Source: Acorus gramineus
Lineage: Eukaryota > Streptophyta > Magnoliopsida > Acorales > Acoraceae
Direction of reading: 5' to 3'
DNA: 64,000 nucleotides
Assembly (NCBI GenBank): GCA_030737835.1
Contig: JAUJYN010000028.1
Location: 1-64,000, forward strand
The position numbers were made by a program, and so were the translations under genes. Positions within the stretch are counted from its first letter, which is position 1, and the number at the start of each line of letters is the position of its first letter. The notes below the pieces were generated by a model. That model had not been told where the DNA came from and did not search any database. It saw only the letters and a list, made by a program, of their open reading frames with translations. Shown here piece by piece: positions 1 to 10,976 of the stretch.

Positions 1-498
1 CTAAATCTCTTCAAAAAGTCCCAAAAGTCTTCCTCCAGGAGTGAGGGTAAGGATGAGGTGAAGAATATCGCCGCGTGACCCATTCGTTGTTCGACCGTTC
101 CCATAGTTGTTGGGTCCAGTCCTGTGTCGATGTTTAAAGGCATCGTTTGAGCAAATTATCTAGATGTAGATGATCTAGTAGAGTTGTGTAGACCAGTAAA
201 TCCGGGTCTCTCCGACCGACGGTATGGTCTCTCCCCAAAAGTCCCAAAAGACTCCCTCCGGGAGTGAGGTTGGTCGCGCCGCCGCGTGACCCAGTTATCC
301 ATGGGTTTCTACCCATGTTTTCCTTGAAAGGAAATTGATTATGTATTGAACTGTAGTATGGTGATTGGTTTCTAGCCACTCACTGAGCTTGTAGCTCACC
401 CCTCGCATACTGTTTCTTTTTAGGGTAGTGTTGGGTGTGGAGCTGGAGCTTTCCTGTGGCGTGGTCTTATGGGCGTGGAGCGTTCTGCCGGCGGGTGG
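1..498 (+). mobile_element. Truncated type II LTR, right-hand part
   Basis: The reverse complement of this block matches the start of the type II LTRs at 17159, 34522 and 38697, so it is an LTR in plus orientation whose left part lies outside the window. It contains the alternating 'gggagtgagg' blocks and the stretch running to 'ggcgtggagcg' that also occur near 42300-42830. It stops at 498, where the LTR of element A begins. The last five bases (GGTGG) are the expected target-site duplication of A, but its partner is not found here. Confidence 0.75.
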
Positions 499-3124
499 TG
501 TCACGCCTTAGGGCGGCCGTCCCGGGACGCGGCAATGGTATATATGATATCAGCAGTCTATACAAGAGGTCAATATATACTCAACAGAATATCAACAATG
601 ACAACATAGACAACAAAGAGGCTGACATAATATATACACAAATAGCGGAAGCTAAAAGACTGAGTCTGTAATTCAAAAGACATATTACAGACCCGATACA
701 TAATCAACTGTCCTGTGAGAGAAAATAAATATACAATGACATCCAAATGTAATACAAAAGTGTGCCTAAGCACGGAATACAATACATACAATCAAAGGGG
801 GGATGCTGATGGCCTCTCACACGCAGAACGTGATGCTCCGCTACTGCTGATGTGCCTCGGGGAGCTCCTCCTTCAGATCCGACTCAGATATCACTGGAGA
901 AAAAAATACATGCGAGGGGTGAGCCACACGCTCAGTGAATAGCACAACCCATGCATCACAATTCATATTAACCTCAAATCATTTATAGCCTCTAAATGGC
1001 AACAACTACACAATCCAATGGGTCGCTACATCGCCGACCCACCACACCCTCACCCTCACCCTTTAGGGGGTGACATGGTCTTTTGGGACTGACTAGGCTG
1101 TTAATCACCCTTGGTCCACCGATAGCCTCTCCTCCACTCCGTAGCTCGCCTGGTCTACTCCCACGATTCAGCACAGTCCGAAACACAATCAGGAGGTACC
1201 TACTGATGGGAGCCCTCTGTCAGGACGGCCTGTCTAACGCTGAGGAGTCCCTACATGGATCCAACGAAGGGAAGAGAAACAGCCTACCCACACGGATACG
1301 ATCCACTTGGATCCGTCGACACCGATTGCAACTCTACTAATGTCATGAATTCTTCAGAATTCCTCCAGGGCGCATAACTAAGATGCGGGGAGACACGTAT
1401 TATAACAACGAGGTTATAATATTCTCTAAGGCATGCTAATAATCATAAGCTCGCATTTGATTTAAATAAATTAAACTAAATGGGAAGCATGCGTAGGTCG
1501 AGGCTTTCCTAGCATGAAAACATGGTATCAGGGTGCATATTCCTAGCATGCAAAGCCTAAGGTGGCATGGATACAACATATTGAACATGCATAGCACAGA
1601 TTACACTTTTACAAATTAATACGCAATTATGGTGCCCCAGGGGAGGGAAATGCACGACTACGTGCATCGAACACCTCCCTACTGGGTTGGATTGTCCCAC
1701 TCACCAATATCCGGGTCGTCGCGTGATCGCCCGTCGAGATCTGCAAGACATGGGAATCAAAATGGTGAGTAAAATACACAAATACGTAATAAATACGCTA
1801 GAAATACCCAACACTCGGACAAGCATGCATACGGGCCGGTACGCATGCGAGTCCGAGTGCCCCGACACACTCCCGCACCCCCGGGCAGCTTGCGCACGGC
1901 CACCCGCACGCGCATGCACTGGTGCGCACGCACGCACGTAGCCCCGTGCCCCAGCCCGCTCGCCCAGGCACGCTGCCACGCCCCTGCTCGCACGCCCAGA
2001 CACGCTGCCGCGCGCGCGCACGCTCCCGAGCGCCCGCACGCACCGCGCGTCCAGCCCCGCGCCTACCCGCACATACTGCGCCCCTGCGAAGCACCCCGCG
2101 CGTATCCCCGCGAGCACCGCACGCACTGCGCCCCTGCGCAGCGCTCCGCGCGCACTCGCCCAGCGCCCCCGACTGCGCGCCTGCTCTGTCGGATGACCCA
2201 CGCACGCGCTCCCGAGCCTACCTCACCACCTCCCTCAGCCCTCCCCCACCCCATACACTTATGCAACCCTTGCACATTCAAAAACACATCCTAAACATGC
2301 ATCTACACAAGAAATATGGGGGGGGGGGGGGGGAAGCTTACCCAAGGGAGGAAAGGAAGAGAGGGAACTTCGGGTGCTCTTCGCGCACCGATTTGCCACC
2401 ACCAAGGCCACCACCACCAAGCCCTCCTTCAGCCCTAAAAGTGGCTGAAAATAGAGGAGAAAAGGGACCATGAGAGGGGGTCACACATGAGGGAAATCGA
2501 AACCGAGACCATAGGAAGATAGATCGGGTCCTCACCTAGCTTTTCTTCTTCTAGGGTTTTTCTTTTCTTCCACTCTAACTAGATCAAAAAGTGGAAATAA
2601 AGAGAGGAGATGAGAGAGCTTGAGAGAGATGGAGAAGAAGATGAATAGGGAGGGGACACTAGTTGTGGGCGTGGACCTTAAGTGGCCACACACACACCAC
2701 TCACACTCACACACTTAGAATTAATTAGGTTAAGTTAGGTTTAGGTGATCTTTGACCCTAGTCAACCCAACCACACTAGAAAACAAAATATTTTGAGCAA
2801 GTCAAGGGTCAAACTTGACTTGGTCAAAGTCACCTTTGACTCGGTCAAGTCTCCCAATGACTTTTCGCTTGGTCAAAACCCGGATACGATTCGGAACTGC
2901 GAAATTCTGAAACGTTACCGGAATTCGATGAAATTTTCGTGAGTAGCTTAAAATGGCACCAGGACACATAATATGCAGTTAGATTTTCAATCGGAGACCT
3001 TAGGCTCAGGATGATAGCTAAAAGTCCAAAATTTTAGCGGTTCCGATCGAAAAAAGAAAAAGTTGAAAAACTGCCAGAATGCTCCAATGGTGACCAGAAG
3101 GCTAAAAGTGACACATATATAACA
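499..3124 (-). mobile_element. 3' LTR of gypsy element A (type I)
   Basis: A complete LTR of about 2.6 kb. On the plus strand it runs from TGTCACGCC to TATATAACA, i.e. TG...CA on the element's own strand. It is followed directly by a polypurine tract and by pol coding sequence in minus orientation, so it is the 3' LTR. It contains a CACCCTCACCC block near 1038-1061, a GC-rich island (about 1840-2215), a G run near 2319, CA-rich microsatellites near 2690, and the AT-rich end shared by all type I copies. It interrupts the plus-strand LTR at 1-498. Confidence 0.88.
1812..2215. repeat. GC/CpG-rich island of LTR A
   Basis: About 400 bases made almost only of short G/C words such as CGCACG, CGCGC and CTGCGCCCC, sharply bounded by ordinary AT-richer LTR sequence. 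It begins with the conserved stem CACTCGGAC (1812-1820) and its complement GTCCGAGTG (1851-1859). Long open frames exist here on both strands only because stop codons are rare at this composition. Equivalent islands lie in the type I LTRs near 4040, 26960, 28790, 32680, 40620, 44080, 44560, 51920, 57800 and 59340. Confidence 0.85.
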
Positions 3125-3137
3125 TTCTTCCCCCTTA
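3125..3137 (-). other. Polypurine tract of element A
   Basis: On the minus strand this reads as a run of A and G immediately before the TGTT start of the 3' LTR. This is where plus-strand DNA synthesis is primed in LTR retrotransposons. The same tract precedes the LTR at 5430 (element B), 38185 (element F) and 45729 (element C), which fixes the LTR boundary in all four. Confidence 0.8.
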
Positions 3138-3171
3138 GGAAATTTTGTCCTCAAAATAAATACAAAACCAT

Positions 3172-3995
3172 CTAGGAAGGGAAAAGATGCGGATACGCGT
3201 CACGCATGGCGTCCTCGAGCTCCCAAGTGGCCTCGGCACCGAAACGGTGCTGCCATCGCACCTTGACCAACTGGACGGTCTTGGTGCGGAGCCTCTTCTC
3301 GCGACGGTCCAGGATCTCGATCGGCTGCTCGACGAATGACAAGTCCGGCTCGAAGACGAGCGGCTCGAACGGGATGACGTGAGCAGGATCGTGGACGTAA
3401 CGCCTCAGCTGCGAGACATGGAAGACGTCATGGGCCTGTGCTAGCTGTGGGGGCAGAGCTATGCGATAGGCCACCTCCCCAACTCGCTCGAGGATGAGGA
3501 ACGGCCCAATGAAACGCGGACTCAGCTTGCCCCGCACGCTGAAACGGAAGATGCCCTTCATCGGGGACAACTTCAGGAAGACATGGTCACCAACCTCGAA
3601 AACGAGCTCACGGCGACGATGATCGGCGTAGCTCTTCTGACGGCTCTGAGCGACTCGGATACGCTCGTGAATCGTCTTGACCATCTCTGAGGTCTGGTGG
3701 ATGATCTCTGGTCCCTCCAACTGGCGCTCTCTGACCTCGTCCCAACACAAGGGGGACCTGCAGCTGCGACCATAGAGCGCCTCGTATGGAGCCATCCTGA
3801 TACTCGAGTGGTAGCTGTTGTTGTAGGCAAACTCCACCAATGGAAGATGCCTCTCCCAACTGCCCCCAAAATTGAGAACGCAAGCTCGTAGCATGTCCTC
3901 CAAGGTCTGAATCGTCCTCTCCGACTGGCTGTTTGTCTGCGGATGAAACGCTGTACTGAAGTGGAGCTTCGTACCAAGGGCGCGCTGAAGGCTAC
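3172..3995 (-). pseudogene. Element A pol 3' end: integrase C-terminus and chromodomain
   Basis: The open frame (243 residues from the internal Met, ending in TAG at 3172) covers the end of a Ty3/gypsy integrase and a C-terminal chromodomain. Visible landmarks are the integrase stretch [20 protein letters not shown] followed by [10 protein letters not shown], the GPFLILERVG segment of the GPF/GPY module, HDVFHVSQLR, and a final chromodomain block EATWELEDAM...YPHLF. This arrangement is typical of the Tekay/Del chromovirus clade, whose chromodomain is thought to direct integration into heterochromatin. Everything upstream (integrase core, RNase H, RT, protease, gag) is missing. The frame stops being homologous at about 3995, where LTR sequence begins abruptly. 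A dead fragment. Confidence 0.88.
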
Positions 3996-5429
3996 ATACA
4001 AAAATACACTAGAAATACCCAACACTTAGACAAGCATGCATACGGGCCCGTACGCACGCGAGTCCGAGTGCCCCGACACACTCTCGCACCCCCGGGCAGC
4101 CATGCGCACGGCCACCCGCACGCGCACGCACGCCCGCACACCCGCGCCCCGGGCGCACTGCCGCGCCCTAGCCCGCGCGCCCAGGCGCGCTGCCGCGCCT
4201 CCGCCAGCACGCCCAGACACGCCGCACGCTCACGCGCACGCTCGCGCGTGCCTGCGCGCACCGCGCGTCCAGCCCCAGGTGCACCCGCGCGCACTGCGCC
4301 CCAGCGCAGCACCTCGCGCGCACACCCGCACGCACTGCGCCCCAGTGCAGTACCACCGCGCGCGCACGCTCGCTCGCCCCGCGCGCACTGCGCCCCCTGC
4401 GCAGCACCTGCACGCACGCCCGCGCGCACGCGCCAGCTCTCCCGACTGCGCGCCTGCCCTGCCTACGCTTGCCTGCGCGCACAGGCCCGCGCGCACGCGC
4501 AGGGATGATCCCGCACGCGCAGCAGAGCCACTCCACCACCTCCACAACCCCCAATAGCCCCCCCCCCTCCAACACCCCAACCACCATGCATGCCATGCAT
4601 ACCCAAAAACACATCCTAATCAACCATCTAAACAAGGAAAGGAAGGAAAGAAAGCTCACCCAAGGAGAGGAAAGGAAGGGGAGGAGATCGGGTGCTCTTC
4701 ACGCACCGATTCGCCACCTCCAAGACCACCACCACCAAGTCTTCTTCTCAGCCAAAGAAGGGCTGAAAACAGGGGAGAAAAGGAGGTGAGAGAGGAGGAA
4801 AACCAAGGGGAAATGGAGATCCGAGACCATGGAAAGATAGATCGGGTCCTCACCTTCCTTTTCTCCTTCTATGGCTTTTCTTTTTAACCACCCTAACTAG
4901 ATCATATGGAGGAAATAAAGAGAGGGGAGTGAGAGAGAGAGAGCTTGAAATGGAGAAGATGATGAATAGGGCAACTATTCTTGGGCGTGGACTTCATTTA
5001 AGCACACACACACACCACACACACTCACACACTCACACACTTAGAATTAATTAGGTTAAGCTAGGTTTAAGTGAGCGTTGACCTTAGTCAACCCAACCAC
5101 ACTAGAAAACAAAACCAATTGACCAAGTCAAGGGTCAACATTGACCAAGTCAAGTCTCCCAATGACTTTTCGCTTGGTCAAAACCCGGATACGATTCGGA
5201 ACTGTGAAATTCTGAAACGTTACCGGAATTCGATGAAATTTTCGTGAGTGGCTTGAAATGGCACCAGGACACATAATATGCAGTTAGATTTTTAATCGGA
5301 GTCCTGAAGCTCAGGATGATAGCTAAAAGTCCAGAATTTTAGCGGTTCCAATCGAAAAAAGAAAAAGTTCAAAAACTGCCAGAATGCTCCAACGCTGACC
5401 AGAAGGATAAAAGTGACACATATATAACA
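3996..5429 (-). mobile_element. Truncated 3' LTR of gypsy element B (type I)
   Basis: This block starts inside an LTR, just before the island hairpin (compare 26935), and runs through the GC-rich island (about 4040-4510), the CA-rich tract near 5000 and the AT-rich end to TATATAACA at 5429. A polypurine tract and pol of element B follow. The left half of the LTR, up to TGTCACGCC, is missing and is replaced by the pol fragment of element A. The junction lies within the short shared word 'ctac' near 3992-3995. Confidence 0.85.
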
Positions 5430-5457
5430 TTCTTCCCCCCATTAGGAAATTTTGTCC

Positions 5458-6850
5458 TTAAAATAAATACAAGAACATCTTGGAAGGGAAAAGATGCGGA
5501 TACGCGTCACGCATGGCGTCCTCGAGCTCCCAAGTGGCCTCGGCACCTGAACGGTGCTTCCATCGCACCTTGACAAACCGGACGGTCTTGGTGCGGAGCC
5601 TCTTCTCACGGTGGTCCAGGATCTCGATCTGCTGCTCGACGAATGACAAGTCCGGCTCGAAGACGAGCGGCTCGAACGGGATGACGTGAGCAGGATCGTG
5701 GACGTAACGCCTCAGCTGCGAGACATGGAAGACGTCATGGGCCTGAGCCAACTGTGGGGGCAGAGCTATGATAGGCCACCTCCCCAACTCGCTCGAGGAT
5801 GAGGAACGGCCCAATGAAACGCGGACTCAGCTTGCCCCGCACGCCGAAACGGAAGATGCCCTTCATCGGGGACACCTTCAGGAAGACATGGTCACCAACC
5901 TCGAAGACGACCTCACGGCGACGATAATCGGCGTAGCTCTTCTGACGGCTCTGAGCGACTCGGATACGCTCGCGAATCGTCTTGACCATCTCTGAGGTCT
6001 GGTGGATGACCTCTGGTCCCTCCAACTGGCGCTCTCCGACCTCGTCCCAACACAAGGGGGACCTGCAACTGCGGCCATAGAGCGCCTCGTATGGAGCCAT
6101 CCTGATACTCGAGTGGTAGCTGTTGTTGTAGGCAAACTCCACCAACGAAAGATGCCTCTCCCAACTGCCCCCAAAATCGAGAACGCAAGCTCGCAGCATG
6201 TCCTCCAGGGTCTGAATTGTCCTCTCTGACTGGCCGTTTGTTTGCGGATGAAAGCTGTACTGAAGTGGAGGTTCGTACCAAGGGCGTGCTGGAGGCTACG
6301 CCAGAACCTCGAAGTAAATCGCGCGTCTCGATCAGAAATGATGCTGACGGGAGTGCCATGGAGACGAACAATCTCGGAGACAAACAACTGCGCCAGGGTG
6401 TCCAGAGAATCGGTGAGTCGGATGGGGAGGAAATGAGCGGACTTCGTCAGTCGGTCGACGATTACCCAGATGGCATCGCGACCCGAACGTGACCTCGGCA
6501 AACCCGAAACGAAGTCCATGGTGATCTGCTCCCACTTCCACTGAGGGATCTCAATGGACTGCAGCTTCCCCGCAGGACGCTGATGCTCCGACTTCACCTG
6601 CTGGCATACCAAGCAACGGGCAACGAAACGGGCAATATCCGTCTTCATCCCGCGCTACCAGTAGCCACGACGAAGGCCCCTGTACATCTTCGTGCCACCA
6701 GGATGCACTGTGTACCTCGAACGATGGGCCTCGTCCAAGATCTTCTGCTTCAGCTCTGCGTCGTCAGGAATGCATACTCGGCCTCTGAACCGCAGGATCC
6801 TGTCCTCGCGAATCTGGTAGTCCGGACGCTTGCCCCGGGCGATGCCTTCA
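5458..6850 (-). pseudogene. Element B integrase and chromodomain, frameshifted
   Basis: Minus-strand pol of a Tekay-like chromovirus. From high to low coordinates one can read an integrase zinc-binding region ([15 protein letters not shown], then [20 protein letters not shown]), the catalytic core ([20 protein letters not shown] with the first Asp, [12 protein letters not shown] with the second Asp, and an SERTIQ-type segment carrying the Glu), the GPF module, and a chromodomain ending YPHLF. The reading frame is broken at least twice: a one-base loss near 6256 (gaaagctgtact where element A has gaaacgctgtact) and a two-base loss near 5769 (gctatgatagg versus gctatgcgatagg in A). It therefore cannot make an active integrase. 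It lies directly upstream of the polypurine tract, as expected for a gypsy-order pol. Confidence 0.88.
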
Positions 6851-7708
6851 GAGAGGACTAGAAAGTGAGGATCCTTCCCCTGAGCCGTGCGGATCCTTCC
6901 CCTGAGCCGTGCGGATCTCGTCGAGAAGAACGGGCTGCACTACTAGCCTGGCCAAAACGCCACCCGCAAGAGTCTCTCGAACGCTGATCCAGCAAGCGGC
7001 CTCCTCCAGAAGCCTCCAACGACGTACAGCCATGTGGGCGGCCATGCCCAAGGGCTGCCTGCTGAGAGCATCCACGACATTCGCCTTACCAGGATGGTAA
7101 GCGATGTCACAATCATAGTCCTTCAGGAACTCGACCCAACGTCTCTGACGCATGTTGAGCTCCGGCTGGGACTGCAAATATGTCAAGCTCTTATGATCAG
7201 TAAAGAGCTCGAACTCCTCGCCATAGAGGTAATGCCTCCACATCTTCAACGCAAAGATGATTGCTGCCAACTCGAGGTCGTGGGTGGGGCTTCAACTGAC
7301 GCGACGCGTAAGCCACAACCTTACCGTGCTGCATCAGGACGCAACCCACACCCAACCGCGATGCATCGGAGTATACTGCGAACCCACCACTCCCAGACGG
7401 AAGGGTAAGAACTGGCGCTGAGGTGAGCCTTCGCTTCAACTCCTGGAAGCTCTCCTCGCAAGACGGGGACCACTCGAACCGGACATCCTTTCGAGTGAGG
7501 CGGGTAAGAGGTACATCTATCTTCGAGAAACCCTCGACAAACCTCCAGCAATAACCCGCCAAGCCCAGGAAGCTCCGAATCTCTATGGGGTTCGACGGTC
7601 GACGCCAATTCGACACGGCGAGCGTCTTGTCCGGGTCCACAGATATGCCCTCACCGGAAATCACGTGGCCCAGAAAGGCCATACGCTCCAACCAAAACTC
7701 GCACTTAA
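6848..7708 (-). pseudogene. Element B RNase H and partial reverse transcriptase
   Basis: Contains the end of the RT ([20 protein letters not shown] and RSFLGLAGY, the conserved 'connection' region) and a Ty3/gypsy RNase H ([18 protein letters not shown], then [15 protein letters not shown] and [15 protein letters not shown]). RNase H removes the RNA strand during reverse transcription. The frame is broken near 7290, where sequence equivalent to '[13 protein letters not shown]' in element C is partly deleted, and one Ala codon is lost before DALSR. The N-terminal two-thirds of RT, including the catalytic aspartates, is absent. At 7709 it gives way to unrelated repeat sequence. Confidence 0.87.
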
Positions 7709-7905
7709 TCCACCATCAATTGATGCTTCTAAGGTATTCCTTAACTGGAAAAAGAAACCTTGGGAGGGCACCATGAGGTCCCGATATAGGATATCCCGAC
7801 AACCAAACAAGGAACACGGAGTACCCTAGCCCGGGTCTCAACGCTGACCTCGCAAGGCCCCTTAATCCAGAGAAGGAAGACTAGAAGAAGACATCACCCT
7901 TAATG
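7709..7905 (-). repeat. About 190-bp shared segment replacing RT of element B
   Basis: This stretch has no homology to pol of elements C or D. It is almost the same as parts of the type II internal copies (about 12199-12290, 13290-13480 reversed, 16577-16765). Its core (about 7748-7864) also occurs as a separate insertion in the LTR at 60692-60810. In element B it sits exactly between the RT end and the protease, where most of RT should be. This implies either an insertion plus deletion or recombination with a type II element. Confidence 0.8.
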
Positions 7906-8205
7906 AACACTACTAACTCTACTGGAAACTCATGCTCCGCAATCGCCACGGTACACCCTCGGTACACAGAACGGAGGAGAATACGGTCTCCTACGGGCAA
8001 TGATATCTCCAGGATAACATCAAGAGGGGCGGACGCCACGCCCATCCGTCTCGCAAAGGCGGGAGACACGAACGAGTGCGTGGCTCCGGAATCAAATAAC
8101 ACACATATATATAGGGAGCTGGGAAATCAAAACAATACCTCGGACCATGATACCCGAAACCTGCGCCTCCTCGGCCGAAAGTGCTGCAACTCTGCCCTGA
8201 ACAAA
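7905..8205 (-). pseudogene. Element B aspartic protease, frameshifted
   Basis: The retroviral-type aspartic protease, which would cut the Gag-Pol polyprotein, is recognised by [20 protein letters not shown] with the catalytic Asp-Ser-Gly triad. The upstream linker (FVQG...) is separated from gag by a TAG stop where element C has a Gln codon. A dinucleotide expansion near 8103-8115 (tatatata/gtgtg where D has a shorter run) shifts the frame just before the active site. The C-terminal part of the domain is lost at the 190-bp insert. Confidence 0.85.
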
Positions 8206-9513
8206 CTACGGCTGAGGAGCAGGGGCACGCCTCGCTGGCTGCGCTGGCTGCCTCCTCTGGTCAACACGGCCACCCTGTGGCTGCTGCTGCTGACGCTGAG
8301 GCTGCTGCTGTTGCTGCTGCTGCTGCGGAGGCAGCACGCGGGGTCGGCCAGCATCAGGGCAATTATATAAAATATGCCCGATGCGCTGACAATGGTAACA
8401 GCGCCGCGTCTCTGGTCGCCTGGACTGGACTGGTACTGCTGCAATGGGTGCTGGACCTCGCACTGGCACCACATCAACTGGAGTAGCGGCAGCCGCTGAC
8501 TGATCAAAGCGGGGCCGCTTCTTCTTGCGCTGTCCCTGGTCCTGGCTCCTGGGAGGTCTCTGCTCTACCGAAGGGGTTGGAACCCCCATGGAGGCCCCGA
8601 GGTCTCGCTCGACTGTCTTCGCCCGAGACACCAAGTCCGAGTACCTCGTGAAAGCCTGTGAAGAGACATGCACCCGAATGGTGCTGATGAGACCCATCTC
8701 AAATCGACGACACCGCGTCTCCTCGTCCATCACCAAGGCTGGGGCAAACCTGGAAAGCCTCGTGAAGCGCGTAGAGTAGTCCGCGACTGACATGGAGCCC
8801 TGCGTCAGCTGCTCAAACTCCCGCATCACGATCTGTCGCGTCGAAAACGGGAAGTACTCCTCCAGGAAATACTTCCGGAACCCCGCCCACAAAAGCCGCT
8901 CCACTCCCTCTGGAATGTCCACCGATCGGGTAGCCCACCAATCTGCGGCGCTACCTCTCAGCATGAAGGTGGCCAGGGAGACTCGCTGGCGATCGGTGCA
9001 GTGCATGGTCGAGAAGATCTTGTCCACCTCCATCAACCATCTCTCAGGGGCAAGGGGATCCGCCGTCTGTCCATGGAACTCGGGAGGGTGGAGCTTCAGA
9101 AAGGCAGTGAGGCCACTCTGGTGCACTCGCGCTGCAGCCTCTAGCTCCACCTCCCTCACCAGGGGATCCTGAACTCCTACCCCTGGAATCACCACGGGAG
9201 CAGGAGGTACATCTGGTACCACACGCGGATTTGCCACTAAGGGGACCTGTGGAACTGCATCACGGGCCGCCCTCAGCTCCTGAATCTCTATAGCCTGCTC
9301 AGCTAACGCCCTCGTCTGGGCCTCTAATGCTCTCGTCTGAGTCTCCACCAAATATGCTATCCGAGCGTAAGCACGCTCCCATGCAGGAGGCTCCTGCGCC
9401 AATCCTGGCCCCATAGCCGAGGACTCTCCAGTAGCATCCTCACCTCTGGTAGGTCCGGGAACCTCCAAAGGCCGAGAGGGACCACGTCCACACATTCTTC
9501 TGCGAGGACGCAT
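8206..9513 (-). CDS. Gag polyprotein of element B
   Basis: An uninterrupted 435-codon frame from ATG at 9513. It has a basic N-terminus (MRPRRRMCGRG), a coiled-coil-like stretch rich in Glu/Gln/Ala (about residues 50-85), and the retrotransposon gag core (about 135-290: LHPPEFHGQTADPLAPERWL, DWWATRSVDIPEGV, FEQLTQGSMSVADYSTRFTR). A basic KKKRPRF segment and one CCHC zinc knuckle (CYHCQRIGHILYNCP) follow, then a Gln-rich tail. Gag packages the element RNA into cytoplasmic particles. The start matches those of elements C (50470) and D (56327). The frame ends at TAG where C and D read Gln, so the ancestor probably continued into protease. It is the best preserved gag in the window, but the element is otherwise defective. 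Confidence 0.88.
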   Translation of the reverse strand: MRPRRRMCGRGPSRPLEVPGPTRGEDATGESSAMGPGLAQEPPAWERAYARIAYLVETQTRALEAQTRALAEQAIEIQELRAARDAVPQVPLVANPRVVPDVPPAPVVIPGVGVQDPLVREVELEAAARVHQSGLTAFLKLHPPEFHGQTADPLAPERWLMEVDKIFSTMHCTDRQRVSLATFMLRGSAADWWATRSVDIPEGVERLLWAGFRKYFLEEYFPFSTRQIVMREFEQLTQGSMSVADYSTRFTRLSRFAPALVMDEETRCRRFEMGLISTIRVHVSSQAFTRYSDLVSRAKTVERDLGASMGVPTPSVEQRPPRSQDQGQRKKKRPRFDQSAAAATPVDVVPVRGPAPIAAVPVQSRRPETRRCYHCQRIGHILYNCPDAGRPRVLPPQQQQQQQQPQRQQQQPQGGRVDQRRQPAQPARRAPAPQP

Positions 9514-9614
9514 ATAAGCAACCTAAGAAAACCAGACACTAGGATCAGAATACTCGTATAGAAATCCTAGGGCACATTTCTACGAAAAAAAGACCATTGG
9601 CTCTGATAGGACCA

Positions 9615-9627
9615 GGCTCTGATACCA
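9615..9627 (-). other. Primer-binding site, element B
   Basis: On the minus strand this reads TGGTATCAGAGCC, complementary to the 3' end of initiator methionine tRNA, the usual primer of plant Ty3/gypsy and Ty1/copia elements. It lies five bases inside the 5' LTR boundary at 9633. A second, partly matching 'ggctctgata' copy lies just before it (about 9598), possibly a duplicated leader segment. The leader between LTR and gag is about 120 bases. Confidence 0.88.
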
Positions 9628-9632
9628 ATTTT

Positions 9633-10976
9633 TGTCACGCCTCAGGACGGCCGTCCCCGGGACACGGCAAAGGGTATATATGATATCGGCAGTCTATACA
9701 AGAGGTCAATAATATACTCAAACAATATCAACAATAACAACACAGACAACAAAGAGGCTGATATGATATATATACAAATAGCGGAAGCTAAAAGACTGAA
9801 TCTATAATTCAAAGACATATTACAGACTCGATACATAATCAACTGTCCCGTGAGAGACAATATATACACGACATCCAAATATAATACAAACGCGTGCTCA
9901 AGCATGGAATACAATACATACAAGCAAAGGGGGAAGCTAAATGGCCTCTCACACGAAGAACATGACGCTGCTCTGCTACTGCGCGCTTGCCTTGCCTGCT
10001 CTTACCTGCGCGCACAGGCCCGCGCACACGCGCAGGGATGATCCCGCATGCTCACCCAAGCCACTCCACCACCCCCACAGCCCCCAACAGCCCCCCGCCC
10101 TCTAACACCCCAACCACCATGCATGCCATGCATACCCAAAAACACATCCTAATCAAGCTTCTACACAAGAAAAGGAAGGAAAGAAAGCTCACCCAAGGAG
10201 AGGAAGGGAAGGGGAGGAAATCGGGTGCTCTTCGCGCACCGATTCGCCACCTCCAAGACCACCACCACCAAGCCTTCTTCTCAGCCAAAGAAGGGATGAA
10301 AAACAGGGGAGAAAAGGAGGTAAGAGAGGAGGAAAACCAAGGGGAAATGGAGATCCCAGACCATAGAAATATAGATCAGGTCCATACCTTCCTTTTCTCC
10401 TTCTATGGCTTTTCTTTTTAACCACCCTAGCTAGATCATATGGAGGAAATAAAGAGAGGGAGAGAGAGAGCTTGAAATGGAGAAGATGATGAATAGTGCA
10501 ACTATTCTTGGGCGTGGACATCACTTAAGCACACACACACACCACACACACACTCACACACTCACCACTCACACTTAGAAAAAAAAAAATTAGGTTAAGC
10601 TAGGTTAGGTTAGGTTTAAGTGAGCTTTGACCTTAGTCAACCCAACCACACTAGAAAACAAACCCAATTGACCAAGTCAAGGGTCAACATTGACCAAGTC
10701 AAGTCTCCCAATGACTTTTCGCTTGGTCAAAACCCGGATACGATTCGGAACTGTGAAATTCTGAAACGTTACCGGAATTCGATGAAATTTTCGTGAGTGG
10801 CTTGAAATGGAACCAGGACACATAATATGCAGTTAGATTTTAATCGGAGTCCTCAAGCTTAAGATGATAGTAAAAGTCCAGAATTTTACCGATTTCGATT
10901 GAAAAAAGAAAAAGTTGAAAAACTGCCAGAATGCTCCAACGGTTACTAGAAAGATAAAAGTGACACATATATAACA
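9633..10976 (-). mobile_element. 5' LTR of element B, internally deleted
   Basis: Runs from TGTCACGCC at 9633 to TATATAACA at 10976, but is only about 1.3 kb where intact relatives are 2.5-2.8 kb. The sequence jumps at about 9977-9982 from the region before the CACCCTCACCC block directly to the end of the GC island (compare 25945 and 27370), with the shared word ACTG at the junction. The next bases (ATCTG) are the expected target-site sequence: the undisturbed site can be read reversed at 14930-14945. Confidence 0.87.

Noticed and set aside
1038..1061. CACCCTCACCC tracts as telomere-like repeats
   Set aside because: The unit is not the plant telomere repeat (CCCTAAA). The tract is a fixed part of LTRs at many places.
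1701..2473. Long overlapping open frames on both strands (up to 183 codons)
   Set aside because: They lie in the LTR GC island. Extreme G/C lowers stop frequency, the residues are Ala/Arg/Pro/His or Gly/Arg/Cys rich, and no frame is conserved between islands.
8181..8486. Plus-strand frames over gag, protease and integrase of elements B-D (also 5480-6492, 46302-47509, 54700-55306)
   Set aside because: Antisense shadows of recognised minus-strand gypsy genes.
9615..9627. A tRNA gene at the primer-binding sites
   Set aside because: Only the 13-18 bases complementary to the tRNA 3' end are present, with no cloverleaf or internal promoter.
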